DNA of 64,000 nt, from the NCBI GenBank assembly GCA_946699065.1, contig CAMPDV010000122.1:628001-692000 (forward strand). The letters are read 5' to 3'. The translations under genes and the position numbers were made by a program. Position 1 is the stretch's first letter; the number at the start of each line of letters is the position of its first letter. This stretch comes from Loxodes magnus. Lineage: Eukaryota; Ciliophora; Karyorelictea; Loxodida; Loxodidae. Below, piece by piece: positions 13,090 to 25,100 of this stretch. The notes below the pieces were generated by a model. That model saw only the letters and a program-made list of their open reading frames with translations. It made no database searches and was not told the DNA's origin.

Positions 13090-15502
13090 TCACTCTTTCA
13101 AACTGCAGGTACCTGTTTTAAGAATATCGAAAAAGTGCTTAGTAGTTATTTCTTAATTTCTCATTAAAACCTACTAAAGCTTCTTCGAATCGATATCTTA
13201 ATACTCTGTGCAAGCTCCTTCTTTTTGTAAAATAGTAAAAATGTTTTTAGCAAATGTTTAGTTTAGTTCTTAAAACTCTGTCCCAGTCATCTTAGAACAC
13301 ATCGATACAATAGCTTTGTAGAAATCTTCTTTTAATATAACTCCTAACTTATAATTATCAAAAAAGTTGACCCAGAAATGAACTTATTTATCTAAGCAGA
13401 TATGACAAAACTAAATATAAGCTAAGATTTTAATGAAGAGCATCCAATCTATAAGTTATCCATCAAATATAGAAAAATATTGCTTTATTTTATCAACTAT
13501 AATCTAATCATTCTAAGCTAATACTTAGAGATTTTAGTTCATTGTCTTAAACATTATGCTTTAGCTTTCGTTATTTTCTATCTATCTAAAGCTTTGAAAC
13601 TAAGCATATGCTTTGTAAATTTCTTGTCTAGTTAAGTTATAAGAGTAACAAATTTATGGAATCAGTTTTTGATTAATTTGTGATTTTTTTATAATTCTTA
13701 TTCGTTTTTTTTCGTATTTGTATAAGTTTGGCTTATTTAAATCTGGAGGTTTTGGTTTTCTTTTCTATCCTGACTGATACTATGAAAATGATGGTTTTCT
13801 TGGACCTGATGTCACAGGTACATTAACATATTCGTAATCCTATTAATTATTAGTAGTAAGTAAATCTAGAATTTTTTGTTCTGTAATCTTATACTTTTCA
13901 CTAGATTCTACATTATTCATTTATATCTTTATTAAATAATAAACTTACTCACATGCTGGCTCTCTTATAAATACCTTCTCTTACATCTTCAGGAGCATCT
14001 TCTTCATATCATAATCCTTTTACATTTTAGTTTTTACTTATGATTAAGACTTCACAGTTTCTAGGTATTTAATTGTAATCAATAATTCTCTGTCCATTTA
14101 TTGTGAAAATGTATTTAAATGATTTTTGAGTTTAATTAATGTTGCTTTTGTTTTTTACATTGCATAGGATCTCTTCATTGCATTAGTTAAGTATATTACT
14201 TAAAATGGTTTGATTTTACTACAGACTTATATTGTTGTTATAGAATTTTATATAGGAATTCAAATCTATTTCTGCAAACTTTACTTTGGAATTTAAATGG
14301 CTTCCATCGGGAATAAAAAGTACTTTTCAAGGTTTCGAAAGATCCATTTCGAAAGAAAATTGTTTAGGCTTGGTGATAACAGGACCTCTTAAAGAAATAG
14401 AGCGCATAGCTCTAAATAATTCAGGTGATTTTTATAAATCTTCTTGATGTTAATTTTTCTACTAACTTGTATACTTTTTTACTTTTTTAGGTACTAATCT
14501 ACCTGTAAGAGGCTTCATTTACTTTTACTCTATGGAAGAAATCTCTAATTATGCAGAAGGAGTATATACCTCATATTTTCGCCTTTTCTAAAAGCTTTCT
14601 TCTTAATTTTCAGTATTTTTTATTTACTAAGATTAGAGAATTTAATTCCGTTAAGTCAAAAAAGGCTATTTGGCTTAGCTTTAAGAAAAAGAATTTTCAT
14701 TCTTAGCATATGTAAGCTTATCAAAAAAATCATTAGACTATTCAACAGCCTTTTTGATCTGATCGATTTTAGCGTTTTAAAATAAGTAATCTTTCAAATG
14801 ATAATCACATTCATTAAATTTTTTGATTAGATTAGGTGTTAACTAAATTCTTTTCATCCTCTAGCCTTTAGTTAATTCACAATCAAACGATTTGTTTTAT
14901 TAATCCCATTCTTCTTAATAATGCTTGTATAAATCCGATTGAGGATGCTTGTTTATTAAATATTCAGAAAAGTTTTAAAAATTTGTGAGGTTTTATTTGT
15001 CAAAAATTTTGGTAATAACAGGTTTTCTAAGTTATAAAATTTAGTTTCCTACATACGAACTTTGGAATTAATGAAAGTAATTCAATTTTTACCTATTTAA
15101 GAAGTCAGTTCTTCTTTCACTAGACTAACTAGTTTGTACATTCATAGCTTATTTAAATTTTGACTAAACTTAATTATCTAATGAATCGTTTTAATTTCGC
15201 TAGCTTAGATCAGAAAATCCTCATGCTTTAGCGTTAACAAAAACTGAATCACTAGTTCTCTATTCTTTTTGTGTTATGAAAGATTCATCGCAGTTAAGTG
15301 GCTTCATAGCTGGAAATAAAGTTTATTTTGGTGGTAAATTAATAAACTCAAGAATTTGCTTGAAGTGCTTGATTTTCTTTAGTGCCTCACTCTTTAAGAA
15401 TTTTGATTTTTCGTTGTTGGATTGGTAAGGAATGTAGGTAGGTTCAAGTTAGTTATTTTGGTCTTGAAATAATTGCCTTTTAATTTTTTTAGGAGTCTTC
15501 AT
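13090..15502 (-). CDS. Doublecortin-like domain plus EF-hand-like protein, one 22-nt intron
   Basis: The start MKTPKKIKRQLF is 16 nt from the divergent SOD-like start. The first ~380 residues are basic and low in complexity. A doublecortin-like domain then runs from SKPWKVLFIPDGS through FTINGQRIIDYNQIP to VKGLWYEED (Trp=TGA). The reading then meets TGA at 13949 directly followed by GTAAGT. Removing 22 nt (13927-13948) joins it in phase to a C-terminal ~265 residues with weak EF-hand-like helices (FFDNYKLGVILKEDFYKAI), ending at TGA 13090. With the intron the protein is 796 aa. Without it there would be two genes, 13949-15502 and 13090-13920, only 28 nt apart. I favour one gene. Doublecortin domains bind tubulin, so a microtubule or basal-body role is likely (inference). 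Confidence 0.7.
13927..13948 (-). other. Predicted 22-nt intron
   Basis: GTAAGT donor and AAAG acceptor. It restores the frame between the doublecortin-like and EF-hand-like parts. The preceding codon is TGA, so it would be Trp if spliced and stop if not. Confidence 0.6.
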
Positions 15503-15517
15503 TATTTGACAATAAAA
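15503..15517. promoter_or_regulatory. 15-bp divergent start-to-start region
   Basis: Only 15 bp separate the ATG of the doublecortin-like gene (minus) from that of the SOD-like gene (plus). Promoters and 5' leaders must lie inside the opposite gene or be almost absent. Confidence 0.6.
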
Positions 15518-16035
15518 ATGGTATCAAGAATAGCCACTATAGCTGCATCGGCATTTTTGACACTCGCTTGTGCTTCATAAGAAAGATCCAATACAGAAGT
15601 AAAAGCAGAGGTTCGCCTTGCTGGAACAGCGTCTGGAACTGTCACTTTAACTTAGAAGAAATACACCGCTAATACAGTTTTTTCAGGAAGTTTTGAAAAA
15701 GTTCCTCCAGGTAAGCACGGAATTCGTGTATCAGAAGGAAATAATACCTTCAATCCCTTTTCAAAGAAACACGGAGGTCCATGGCAACCTGAAAGAGCTG
15801 TTGGTGATTTAGGAAACGTTGAAGCAGATGCAAGTGGAAATATCCTGTGGAATCATTCAGACCCTTATGTAAAATTAAGTGGACCTTTCAGCATTGTCGG
15901 AAAAAATTTAACTCTTCATGAAAAAGAAGATGATTTCGGATTAGGTAATCTTTTATTTTAGGAAGAAATGAAGGAAGCGTAAAGGATGGAAATGTTGGAT
16001 CTGCAATTTCTTCAGGAAATATAGTGGGAGTTTGA
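15518..16035 (+). CDS. Secreted Cu/Zn superoxide dismutase-like protein, metal site eroded
   Basis: 166 residues after removal of a 17-nt intron. Signal peptide (MVSRIATIAASAFLTLACAS), then the SOD beta-barrel: FNPFSKKHGGP, AVGDLGNVEAD, then LSGPFSIVGKNLTLHEKEDD and, across the intron, GRNEGSVKDGNVGS. It ends IVGV before TGA 16033-16035. Metal ligands by alignment to the bovine enzyme: His46 and His48 are Arg and Ser (HGIRVS), His63 is Thr, His80 is Ala. His71, Asp83 and His120 remain. The disulphide Cys of the ACGVIGI motif is also missing. The enzyme is therefore unlikely to dismutate superoxide; a binding or structural role is possible. The exon junction is set by the conserved LGxGxNEGS segment. 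Confidence 0.88.
15945..15961 (+). other. 17-nt intron in SOD-like gene
   Basis: Sequence gtaatcttttattttag. Its removal restores the conserved SOD segment around GxNEGS; without it the frame breaks. Homology makes this the best supported intron in the window. Confidence 0.9.
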
Positions 16036-17684
16036 TTTAAAAACAAAGTTATAAAATTTATTAATAGTATAAGTTCATTTAATCATTTAATTTTCTTTCT
16101 TTATACGCATGCACTGATAATATTATATGAGGCTACATCTTTTTTCTTTTTAATCTTGTCATTAATTCAAGAAAAATCTAATCAATTTCTTTATTTAAAA
16201 CCTAAGTAAAATAAAAAATGGTATTATTTAGCCTGTATATATCTATTTATTAGCTTAAGCTATAATTCTCATATTAATTAAAAATAATTGTTTAACTTCC
16301 AAACTAAAATTTTTCCTTTATTTAAATTAATTAAAAAAGTTACAATCACTTAAATTTAAAATTATAGCAAAAAAGCAAATATCTCTGATGGAAAATACAA
16401 TCTTTAATTAATTCAATTCCTTAAAAATTACTTTTAATATATTTAAAATAAAGAATAAATTACTAGTTTTAAATCCAAATATTCATTTGAATTCAATTTT
16501 AGCTTTTATTAACTTTTTTTAGCTAAAATATTTTTAATTATTTTCTTTTTGATTTTTGCTTCAAAGTACTTTAAAAACTATTTTAATTCAATTAATTCTA
16601 ATTGTTTTAATTTTTCTTGCTGTTTTTAGTTTTATTTACTATTTATGATTTTAGTAAAATTAATTTTTAATATTTTCTATACCTTAAAGTATTGATAGCT
16701 AATCTATTTAATGTTTAATCTTAAATAGATATTTTATTTTATTTCATATAATTATGTTTACTTCTATGGATGCTAAAAATTACATAATTCTATCTATTTT
16801 ATTTGATTATACCCTTTATTATAGCATTAACTAAATTATTTTTTAACTATTCTTTCCTAACTTTGAATTTATAAGCTTATTGATATTTCTTTGAATTTCG
16901 GTAATAAAATTTCTAAATGAATATAGCATATGTTTGTTAGATTAAATTATTGATGCAAGCAATTCATATAACAGCTTAAACTTGCAAATAGGAAGTTATA
17001 TAAATATTGCTGTCATTTATTATCCCACAAATACTTAGTAGAGTATTATTCTTATATTCTTAGAAACTATTGAAGTTTTTAAATATATAAAGCAACAGAT
17101 CCTTATTTATTTACATTTAATGCCCAAAGTCTACAGGAAAATCGATATTTTCATCATATTGGGCAAAGCAAATAAGTAGTTATTTTTAATTTAAAGTTTT
17201 AGCCAAAAATGAAAATTAGCATATTTTCTATTTATTAAATTTAATTATTTGGATATAAACTTAAAGCAGATATTTTATTATAAAAGTAGACTAATTTACA
17301 ATAATTATTTTAATATTTCATATTTATCTTTAAAATTATTATATAGATATTTGTCTTTCCTTAGATATAAATTTAATCCTAATAAGTTCTATTACTTTGC
17401 TTTCTATCTTCAACATTCCGTTAAGAAAAAGAATTAAGAGTGGAACTGTATCTCTGATATTGTGTAATTAAATGTAATTTTAAATAGCTTTTTAATCTCT
17501 TTGCTTAAATTAGGCTATTTTACAGTAACTGGCATTATTCGATAGAGTTAAGATTAAAGAGTTATTATTAAGAGCGAAATGTAGATAAAATAGAAGTTTT
17601 AATAGGGAGATTAAGGAAAGATTTGGAGTGATATAAGAAAGAGTAGAGATATAAATTTTTATATTCTATTTATTTTTAACTTTT
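16036..17684. other. Intergenic AT-rich stretch
   Basis: 1.65 kb without a supportable gene. A 62-codon open frame at 17249-17437 has only AT-rich codons and no recognisable protein. Confidence 0.5.
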
Positions 17685-18154
17685 TCAGTTGAAAGAGCAA
17701 AGATAGAAATCTTCAACTTCTTTGAAGCAATGCTCTTCGCTTTTCTTCTGCTTTAAACAATTGTAAACCTAGTCTCTCATATTGAGGCATCTTTTATAAA
17801 GATCTGGATTTTCTTTCTGCAAGTTAGCATTTATCTATTTTATGCGAATCTAGTCAACTACATCAGTTTTGTTTTACTCGAAAGTTTAATCTTATTATTC
17901 TATTTCGTTTAGCTTGGATTTTAAGTTATCTACCTGCTCGTTTATTCTTTACAGATTTAATTGATAACTTTCTAAAGGAACTTCCTTCTCTTTGTTTTCT
18001 TTAATATCTCCATATTCCAAATACAAATCATCCTTTTTATATTTCCTCTCTATTATTTGTTCCTGCTTTGGAGGTTAATGCTAAATTAAGCTATCCCAAA
18101 ATTCTTAAGTAAACTTTATAAATTAAACAAACTTACTTCAACAGTTGCCTCCAT
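17685..18154 (-). CDS. CHCH (twin CX9C) protein, one 23-nt intron
   Basis: 148 residues, MEATVE then FTQEFWDSLIQ after the intron. Residues ~20-110 are charged and coiled-coil-like. The C-terminus has Cys115, Cys125, Cys135 and Cys145, all spaced by nine residues (C-x9-C-x9-C-x9-C), the signature of CHCH proteins imported into the mitochondrial intermembrane space by the Mia40 route. The ~100-residue coiled-coil N-terminus and C-terminal CHCH resemble MICOS subunits of the MIC19/CHCHD3 type, but this assignment is only suggestive. Stop TGA at 17685-17687. Confidence 0.82.
18114..18136 (-). other. 23-nt intron in CHCH gene
   Basis: GTAAGT donor, AAAG acceptor. Splicing joins the ATG-containing first six codons in phase to the main ORF, which otherwise lacks a start. 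Confidence 0.8.
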
Positions 18155-18694
18155 TTTTAATAGACCTTAAAATAAATAAATTAAACGATAATTCCTTTGT
18201 CTTATGGCTTAGTTTTAATTCCTTTGATTATGTTTATTTTTATATTAGAGATATATTACTCCTTATGATATCCTAATGATTAAGATACTTTGACTCTAGT
18301 AAGCTAAAATTAATTATTTACTTTGTTGTGCATATTTTAATTAAAAAGAGAATCCAAAGCAAGAAGTATTATTATAATTACCTTATAGACTTAAACATCT
18401 ATAATCTTTATTATCTTCCTATATCTCTTGATCAACCAAATTTAGCCATTTAGCGCTCTGTTTATAATTTCACTCACTAACTCAATGCTATTAACCTATT
18501 CACTTTTAATTCCTCAGTTATATAGCTTTTCGATTTAAATTTCTAGATAAATTAGCAAGGAGTATTGCTTCATTAGATAGACTAAATTGAGCTTAGCTTT
18601 GCAGTGATAATTAAAGAAGGTAGTTATGATGGTATATTAACTTAGATAGCTTAAATTAAAAATATTATACTTAGAGTTTATATTTAAAAGCTTA
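18155..18694. other. Intergenic region between divergent genes
   Basis: 540 bp between the CHCH gene (minus) and the helical-repeat gene (plus). No motif recognised. Confidence 0.5.
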
Positions 18695-21181
18695 ATGTTC
18701 AAATACGTTAGTAGGACTTTTGCCAGACTTTACAATGAGTAGAAGGTGAAGTTGAGGAAACACGAGATTATTCAATAAAAGGAAAGAATGAAGTTTGCTT
18801 AAAGCTTTGCTATTTAAACGCAGATTCAATCTAAAGTATAGGAAATTAAAAAATCATTAGGCTTTCAAAAATTAAGTCAAGCTGTTCAAGCTAGTCGTAT
18901 GCAGCTAAAGAAAATGAAAGGTCCTAGATTCGTTTCTTAGTATGATCCAGTACTAAACAAGTAACTTGGAAGAGGAATACGAAAAAATCTTAATGTTGCC
19001 GTTCAAAAAACAAAAGAAGCGACTAGGATGGATCTCTTTGTAGAGGATTAAAGCTAGGAAAGTATCAGAAATAAGCTTTTAACTTAGGAAACAGAAGAAA
19101 TATTGAAGGAATATAGAAAAATATAAGAAATGGACCGTAGAGTTTAGCTGCTTTAATAAACTCCTAAATATTTGCTAGGAGAAAAATATACAGGTGATAT
19201 AGATGTTGATGCTAAAATTAATTAATATTTATAAGAACCAACGTAATAATCTACAAGCTTAATACCAGCTAAGATAGAGTCTGAAATAATTTCTACGAAA
19301 GGAGTAGTTGATTTGACTAAAAGAGGTTAAAGTAAAACAGTAAAATGGTCACATTTAAAGAATTAAGAAATCAACAATTATATAGCATATAACGTTTAAC
19401 AAATGGACTAATTAATATAGGTATATGAAAACTGTAGTCAGCTTGAATAATTTGATGACAACTCTAGAGCATTCTGGATTTAACAGTATGGAAAGATGGT
19501 TTAATAGTAAAACTATGAAGAATTATAAACAAAAGCATTATCTCAATGTATGAGTGAAATTAAACTAGACTAATTATCTAATAAGAACCTATGTGATATG
19601 TTCTGAGCAATTGGACAAATTTACAAGATTACTAAGAAAAAGTAAGAATTTACGTTTTTAAATAACAGGATCTTACGATTCAGCTAGCTAATGATTTAAA
19701 ATTTTAAAAGAATATTAAATTAGACAAATGGAATGAACTTGGCTTATGCTTGTATGGGTCTCTAAAAGCTAGGAATAGTAAATTAAGAAATGAAATAAGC
19801 AATTTGTTAAAGATTTAAAGAACTTATAGAAATCACTAAAAGTATTCCGGTGGCAACTAGTTAAGAGTGAAATCCAGATGTAGATAAGCTTAATGAAAAC
19901 GAAGTTTGAGATTTAACCATTCCAAGAACACCCCTTCCCTCATTTGCAATTATAAGAATTTTAAGATATTTAGATTCATCTGATCAAGCACTTTTTATAG
20001 ATAGCGCAGAGTGTATTCATAACCATAGTTTACATGAACTAACAGTAAGAGAACTCCCTCTATTAGTAAATGTGTTTGATCGTTAATCAGAGAATGTCTA
20101 AAGTGATAAAAAAGTCCTTAGTCTTTTTAGAAAATGTGAAACTATAGTTGAGAAAAACTATATGAAGTTTTACGAAAATGAACTAGCATGACTTACCAAT
20201 GGATTAATTAACTTAAACATTTTTGAAAATTAGAAAATGTGAAAGCTCCTTGAATAATCACTTTATGAAGGATTCTAATAAGCTGAGTATAAGTAAATTA
20301 ACTCTTAAGCTCTCTATGGTTTAAGCAAATATCACTTAAAAATGAATTATCCAGAACTTTAGCATCCTCAAAATCTTATATGAAGCCATTTATTTCCAAA
20401 GAAAACTATTAAATAGAGTGAACTCTTTAGAAAAGTATACTAAAGCATTTAGGGCATCAAAGATATAGACTGTTTCCTATCTCTAGCTCTAGCAAATTGT
20501 GGCTATTATTTTGATCAAAAAACCTTTGATTTTTCAGATGAAAAATTTTTTGTATCATTAAATCATTTAGTCTAAATAAATAACAACTCATAGTAGTTGA
20601 TAGTTCATGTTTTTAACCAGAAAAAAAACTATTTTTGCCACAAATTAAACTTTAGTTAAATAGCTTAAATGCTTGTTGGTTTAAGCCATTTATAACTAGG
20701 AGTTCATTGGGATTATATTTTCGATTTCGTTAAAACTTATGGAAAGAATTTAAGCTCAGAATATAAGCTAGCAATACTATGAGGGTTAAGTGCGTCAGAT
20801 ATTAAAATTAGTAAAGAAACATTTTAAGAAGCTTTAAATATGTATAATCAGCTACTAGAGGAATTGAAATCTCAAAAATTAACTACTTTGCAGCAAGCTT
20901 TTTGGTATTAGATTTAGTTACAATTTTAATTTAAATACAACATTAAGCCTCATTATGTTATACCTTAACTGTGACTCAAAAAAAGTCTTAATCATACTCT
21001 GAAATATTTCCATAGATATGACAAAGGTGAAATGCAAAGATTTGAAAGCTAAAGTATTTTTATAGAAATGCCGAATTCCCTTGAATTTGTAGATATTTTT
21101 TGCAAAAAAGGAAATTTGATTGGTATGTTTAAGTTATTGAAGGAACATATTGAAGCAGAAGATAAGAAAGCTTGGTTTTGA
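18695..21181 (+). CDS. Probable mitochondrial helical-repeat protein (FASTK/RAP-like)
   Basis: 828 residues in one uninterrupted frame, ATG to TGA 21179-21181. The N-terminus, MFKYVSRTFARLYNEQK, is basic and amphipathic like a mitochondrial targeting peptide. The body is alpha-helical throughout, with repeats of the type CDMFWAIGQIYKI, LAYACMGLQKLGIV and QALYGLSKYHLKM. These resemble the helical repeats of FAST-kinase-like and RAP proteins that act on organellar RNA. I could not identify a C-terminal RAP domain, so this is a fold-level guess. Trp uses both TGA and TGG; Gln is often TAA/TAG. No introns. Confidence 0.72.
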
Positions 21182-22117
21182 GAAAACATAATTTTAAATA
21201 TAAATATTTAATCCTTTACAGTAGCAATACTCTTTAAACAAAAAAAACAATCAACTTTTAAGTTTTTAAGAAATAAAAACTCTTAGTTCTCTATTGCTTA
21301 TAGATAAACTATTAAAGTTAAATAAATTAAAAGGCAAAACGTATAAAAAGGAAAATTTGGAATGAAGTAAATAGCTAAAATAAGAGATGCATAATTAATA
21401 AAAAGATATAAAATAAGACTACAAATGATTTAATTAATTAGCAGCTATTATCTATAATCTAAAGCTACTATAATAATTAAGCTATCTACTTTAATAAATA
21501 CTTCGCGAGTTAAAAAACTTATCAGATTAATATTGCTAGAGATAAAGAAATTAAGGATAATAAGTTGTTATTTTATTTATATCTTTTCAATCACCGAAGA
21601 TTATCAAGTTAGGAAATTAATTATTTAATAACTTCGTTTCATTTGAAATAGATACTTGAAAACTAAAAATTTTTATAAGCAAATTTAGTCTTTTAGTTTA
21701 AAAGTTAGTAGCTTTTTATCTCAATAGTAGGTTTTTCACGGTAAATATGATTATCTTATAGCTTCACAAAGTAAATGCAAGTAAAATAGTTAGAGAATTG
21801 CTTTGATAGACTTATTTTAAATCTAATGAGTGATAAATAATCAAATTTGCCTTTGGACTAAATCTTAATATCCTAACTTAATTATAAATTTCATTATAGC
21901 TTATGAAGTAAATTTTATATTTCACTTCATTTTGATATTATTATCTACTTCTTTATTCTAAAAATTCTACCAAAGCAGACAGCGTCATTCATTTAACTTC
22001 TATAATTGGGTATTAATAAGCTATAATTTTAAATAGAAGTCTTAAGCTTAAAATACTTAATTGAAGTAGAATCGATAAAGTTATTAAAGCGATATTATAT
22101 TAAGAGACTTATAAATA
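21182..22117. other. Intergenic AT-rich stretch
   Basis: About 0.9 kb; nothing recognised. Confidence 0.5.
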
Positions 22118-25100
22118 ATGGCTAATCCAACATAGAATAAATTAGGAGTGTAATAGGAAATTAATAAAACTTCTATTACAACTATGGCATTTTTAGATGA
22201 ATCTTAATTTAACATACCTGATGAAGGAGAGACTGAACTTTTATAGTTTTCTAAGAATAAAGCTTCAAATAAAGATAAGATCTAGTAAGAAATCTAAAAG
22301 ATGAAAATAGAAGAATTCAATCATAGTAGTAAATCTTCTAAATCAAAGGTAATATTTTTATATTTTGATTAGGATTCTGATAAAGCAAGTTCTATTGATG
22401 AAGAATAGAAATAGAAAACTTCTACTGATAACAATCAAGCTACTAGTAACGAGAAATCTGACATTTAGCTCTATTCATAAAAGTTAGGTATTTGACCGCT
22501 ATTACGATACTTAGTATTTAGTATTTTGTTTATCATAATTGTTTTAGATCAGATTCAAATTTCAAATTGCTATTTAAATATAGCATCAATAGAATAATGA
22601 CTGGATAGATCTGATTCTACGAAATATTCTGATATAAAGACTCAAGATTAATTTAATTTATGAGTATACAGTAGTTTAACTTAAATGCTTTCACCAGGAC
22701 AGACAGCAAGACTAATGTTTCCTCCAAATGAGCAGGCTGGATAAAGAATCCATTTATATAATAGAGTTATTTCATCGATAAGAGTTTCTTAGAGAAGAGT
22801 CAAGCTTGAAGAAAACGACAGTCCTAATTATAAATAATTTGTAAAGTAAATATGAAGTACTCGATAACTAAATTTGCATAAATTTGATAAAGAGTATGAA
22901 TCAACCAAACCATTTGGTGGACCAAATTAAAACTTGTGAAATTACTCGTCTGGAGCACATGGAGGAGGGTATTTTATCTACTACAATTTTTATAATTAAA
23001 CATTTACTCAATTATAGAATACTCTAACAGTGCTTTTTTAGTACAATTGATCAGATGATTAGACAAACTTGATTTTTATAGAATTCGTTTTGTATAACTC
23101 AAACTATTAGCTATTTACCTACGTTAAGCTAACTATTACTATAACTGCATCTGGAATTTTAGTTCCTTAAAAAAGAGTAGAAACTTTTCCTATAGAACTA
23201 TACGAAAATGGAGGCTCTTGAAGACTTGCTCTAGAAATTATTCTCTTTATTATGACAATTTTCTATATTGCATTAGAGCTGAATAAAGTTAGATAGGATG
23301 CTAAGTTTCTGTAGTTCAAATCTTAGTAAAATGAAATTGATGAGAATGAGCAGAACATGTAGTAAAAAGACTATCCCGATTTATAAGAATCATAATTAGA
23401 TTTATCCAGTATTACCTAGCTTAATTCAAAGGACTAATAGACTGAGTTATTTCAAAAATAACTCTTAGATTAAGCTGATATATTAAAGGAGTAAAAAAAG
23501 CTCAACAAAGAAAAAGAGAAAAGCACAGATTAAAAAAGCTAGAAAAATAAAGACAAAGAACTATCATTAAAAGACATTAAAGATAAATTAAATGTAATGA
23601 AGCACACTAAAAAGATTAAAAACTTAAGGTTTTACTTGAAGGCTAGTTAAGTGTATTTTTAAAATTTATGGAACTGTTTGGATTTAATTTCATTGGTTTT
23701 TATCCTCGCAACATTAAGTCTATGGTTTACATTTATTAATAATTCTTTTAGAAAATCCTTTGTGGATGGGAATAAATACGAGCCAGGAGATATCTAATTA
23801 ATAGATGAATTTTATAATATTTCCGTATTTTGAATCACTTACAAAAGAATCCAGGCCATAAGTTTATTCATTAACACGCTAAGAATTTTCAAATATCTTA
23901 ATAAGTTTAGAAATGTTTCTATTCTTAACATGACACTAAAGAATTCATCAGGGTAAATTATATAGTTCTTTATGATTTTTTTTACACTTCTCTTTGGTAT
24001 AATATTTGCATATCAAGCTTCTTTTGGTTCTACTATTCATGAATATACTACAATATGAAGCTCATTTATGAATTGCTTTTTCTAAATATTAGGCTACACA
24101 AAAGGGTTTAGACAATCAATTAATATTGATCCTATTCTCTCAATAACCATCTTTTTATTTGTCTAAATAGTGATGATTCTAGTTTTATAGTCCCTGATCA
24201 CTGTGATAATAAATTCTACTTATGATATTGAAAAGTCAGAAGATGAAAAGAACTAATAAAGCGAGGAAAAGAAGCAAAAAGATTCTCATATTATAACGAT
24301 TATATGCGATTTAGTCTTAAAATTCTGAATTAAATTTAAATGCTATATTACCTTTAAAAGAGAACATATTCAAACACTACAGGATAAAATAAGGGAAGAC
24401 CAATTAGAGATGAAGTAGCAATATGAAAACGAAGGGGATGCAAAGTCAACTATTCCTTTTTACGTGGATTTCGTAGATATTTTGGAGAATCCAGAACTTC
24501 CAGATCGTAATATTATGACTAACAAAGAAATAGCAAATTTAAATTAGTATAACAAAATTAAATGTGGAAAAACAATTGGGTAAACAACTGTCGCCATACT
24601 CTATTTTGTATCTGTAATTCTAGTTCTTTATTTATAACTTAGTATCAAAACTTAATATGAAGTATCTCTTTCACAGCAAACTCCAATTTAAAATAAATAC
24701 TACAGCTAATATGAATAAAGCCTAAAGGATGTATAAGTTCCTTTTCAGTGATTTTCTTGGTTTAACTTTTTTTTGATTCATCAATTTTAATTTAAGAAAT
24801 CTGCAATTACGTTTAATGAAAATGACTACGTTGTTGGTCACAACTGAGTAAATTCTACAACAATAGATTATGGTCCAATAAGAATATCGCTTCGTTATAA
24901 TAAATGAATTGTTAATGATAATGAAAATTGGGTAAAATTTGAGTAATTTAAAAGAAAAGGTAATGAGTTTGATCCTTCAAACGATGAAGTAAGTTCAGAA
25001 AATAAGACAAATAGAGTAGGATAAGAAACAGGATAGGAATATTTATACTAGCAAGATAACGGATATAAAAACAGAGGTGGAATTGTATTAAGCATTGATC

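Noticed and set aside
17249..17437. 62-codon plus-strand open frame
   Set aside because: Only AT-rich codons (Tyr, Phe, Asn, Lys); no start context, motif or neighbour support.
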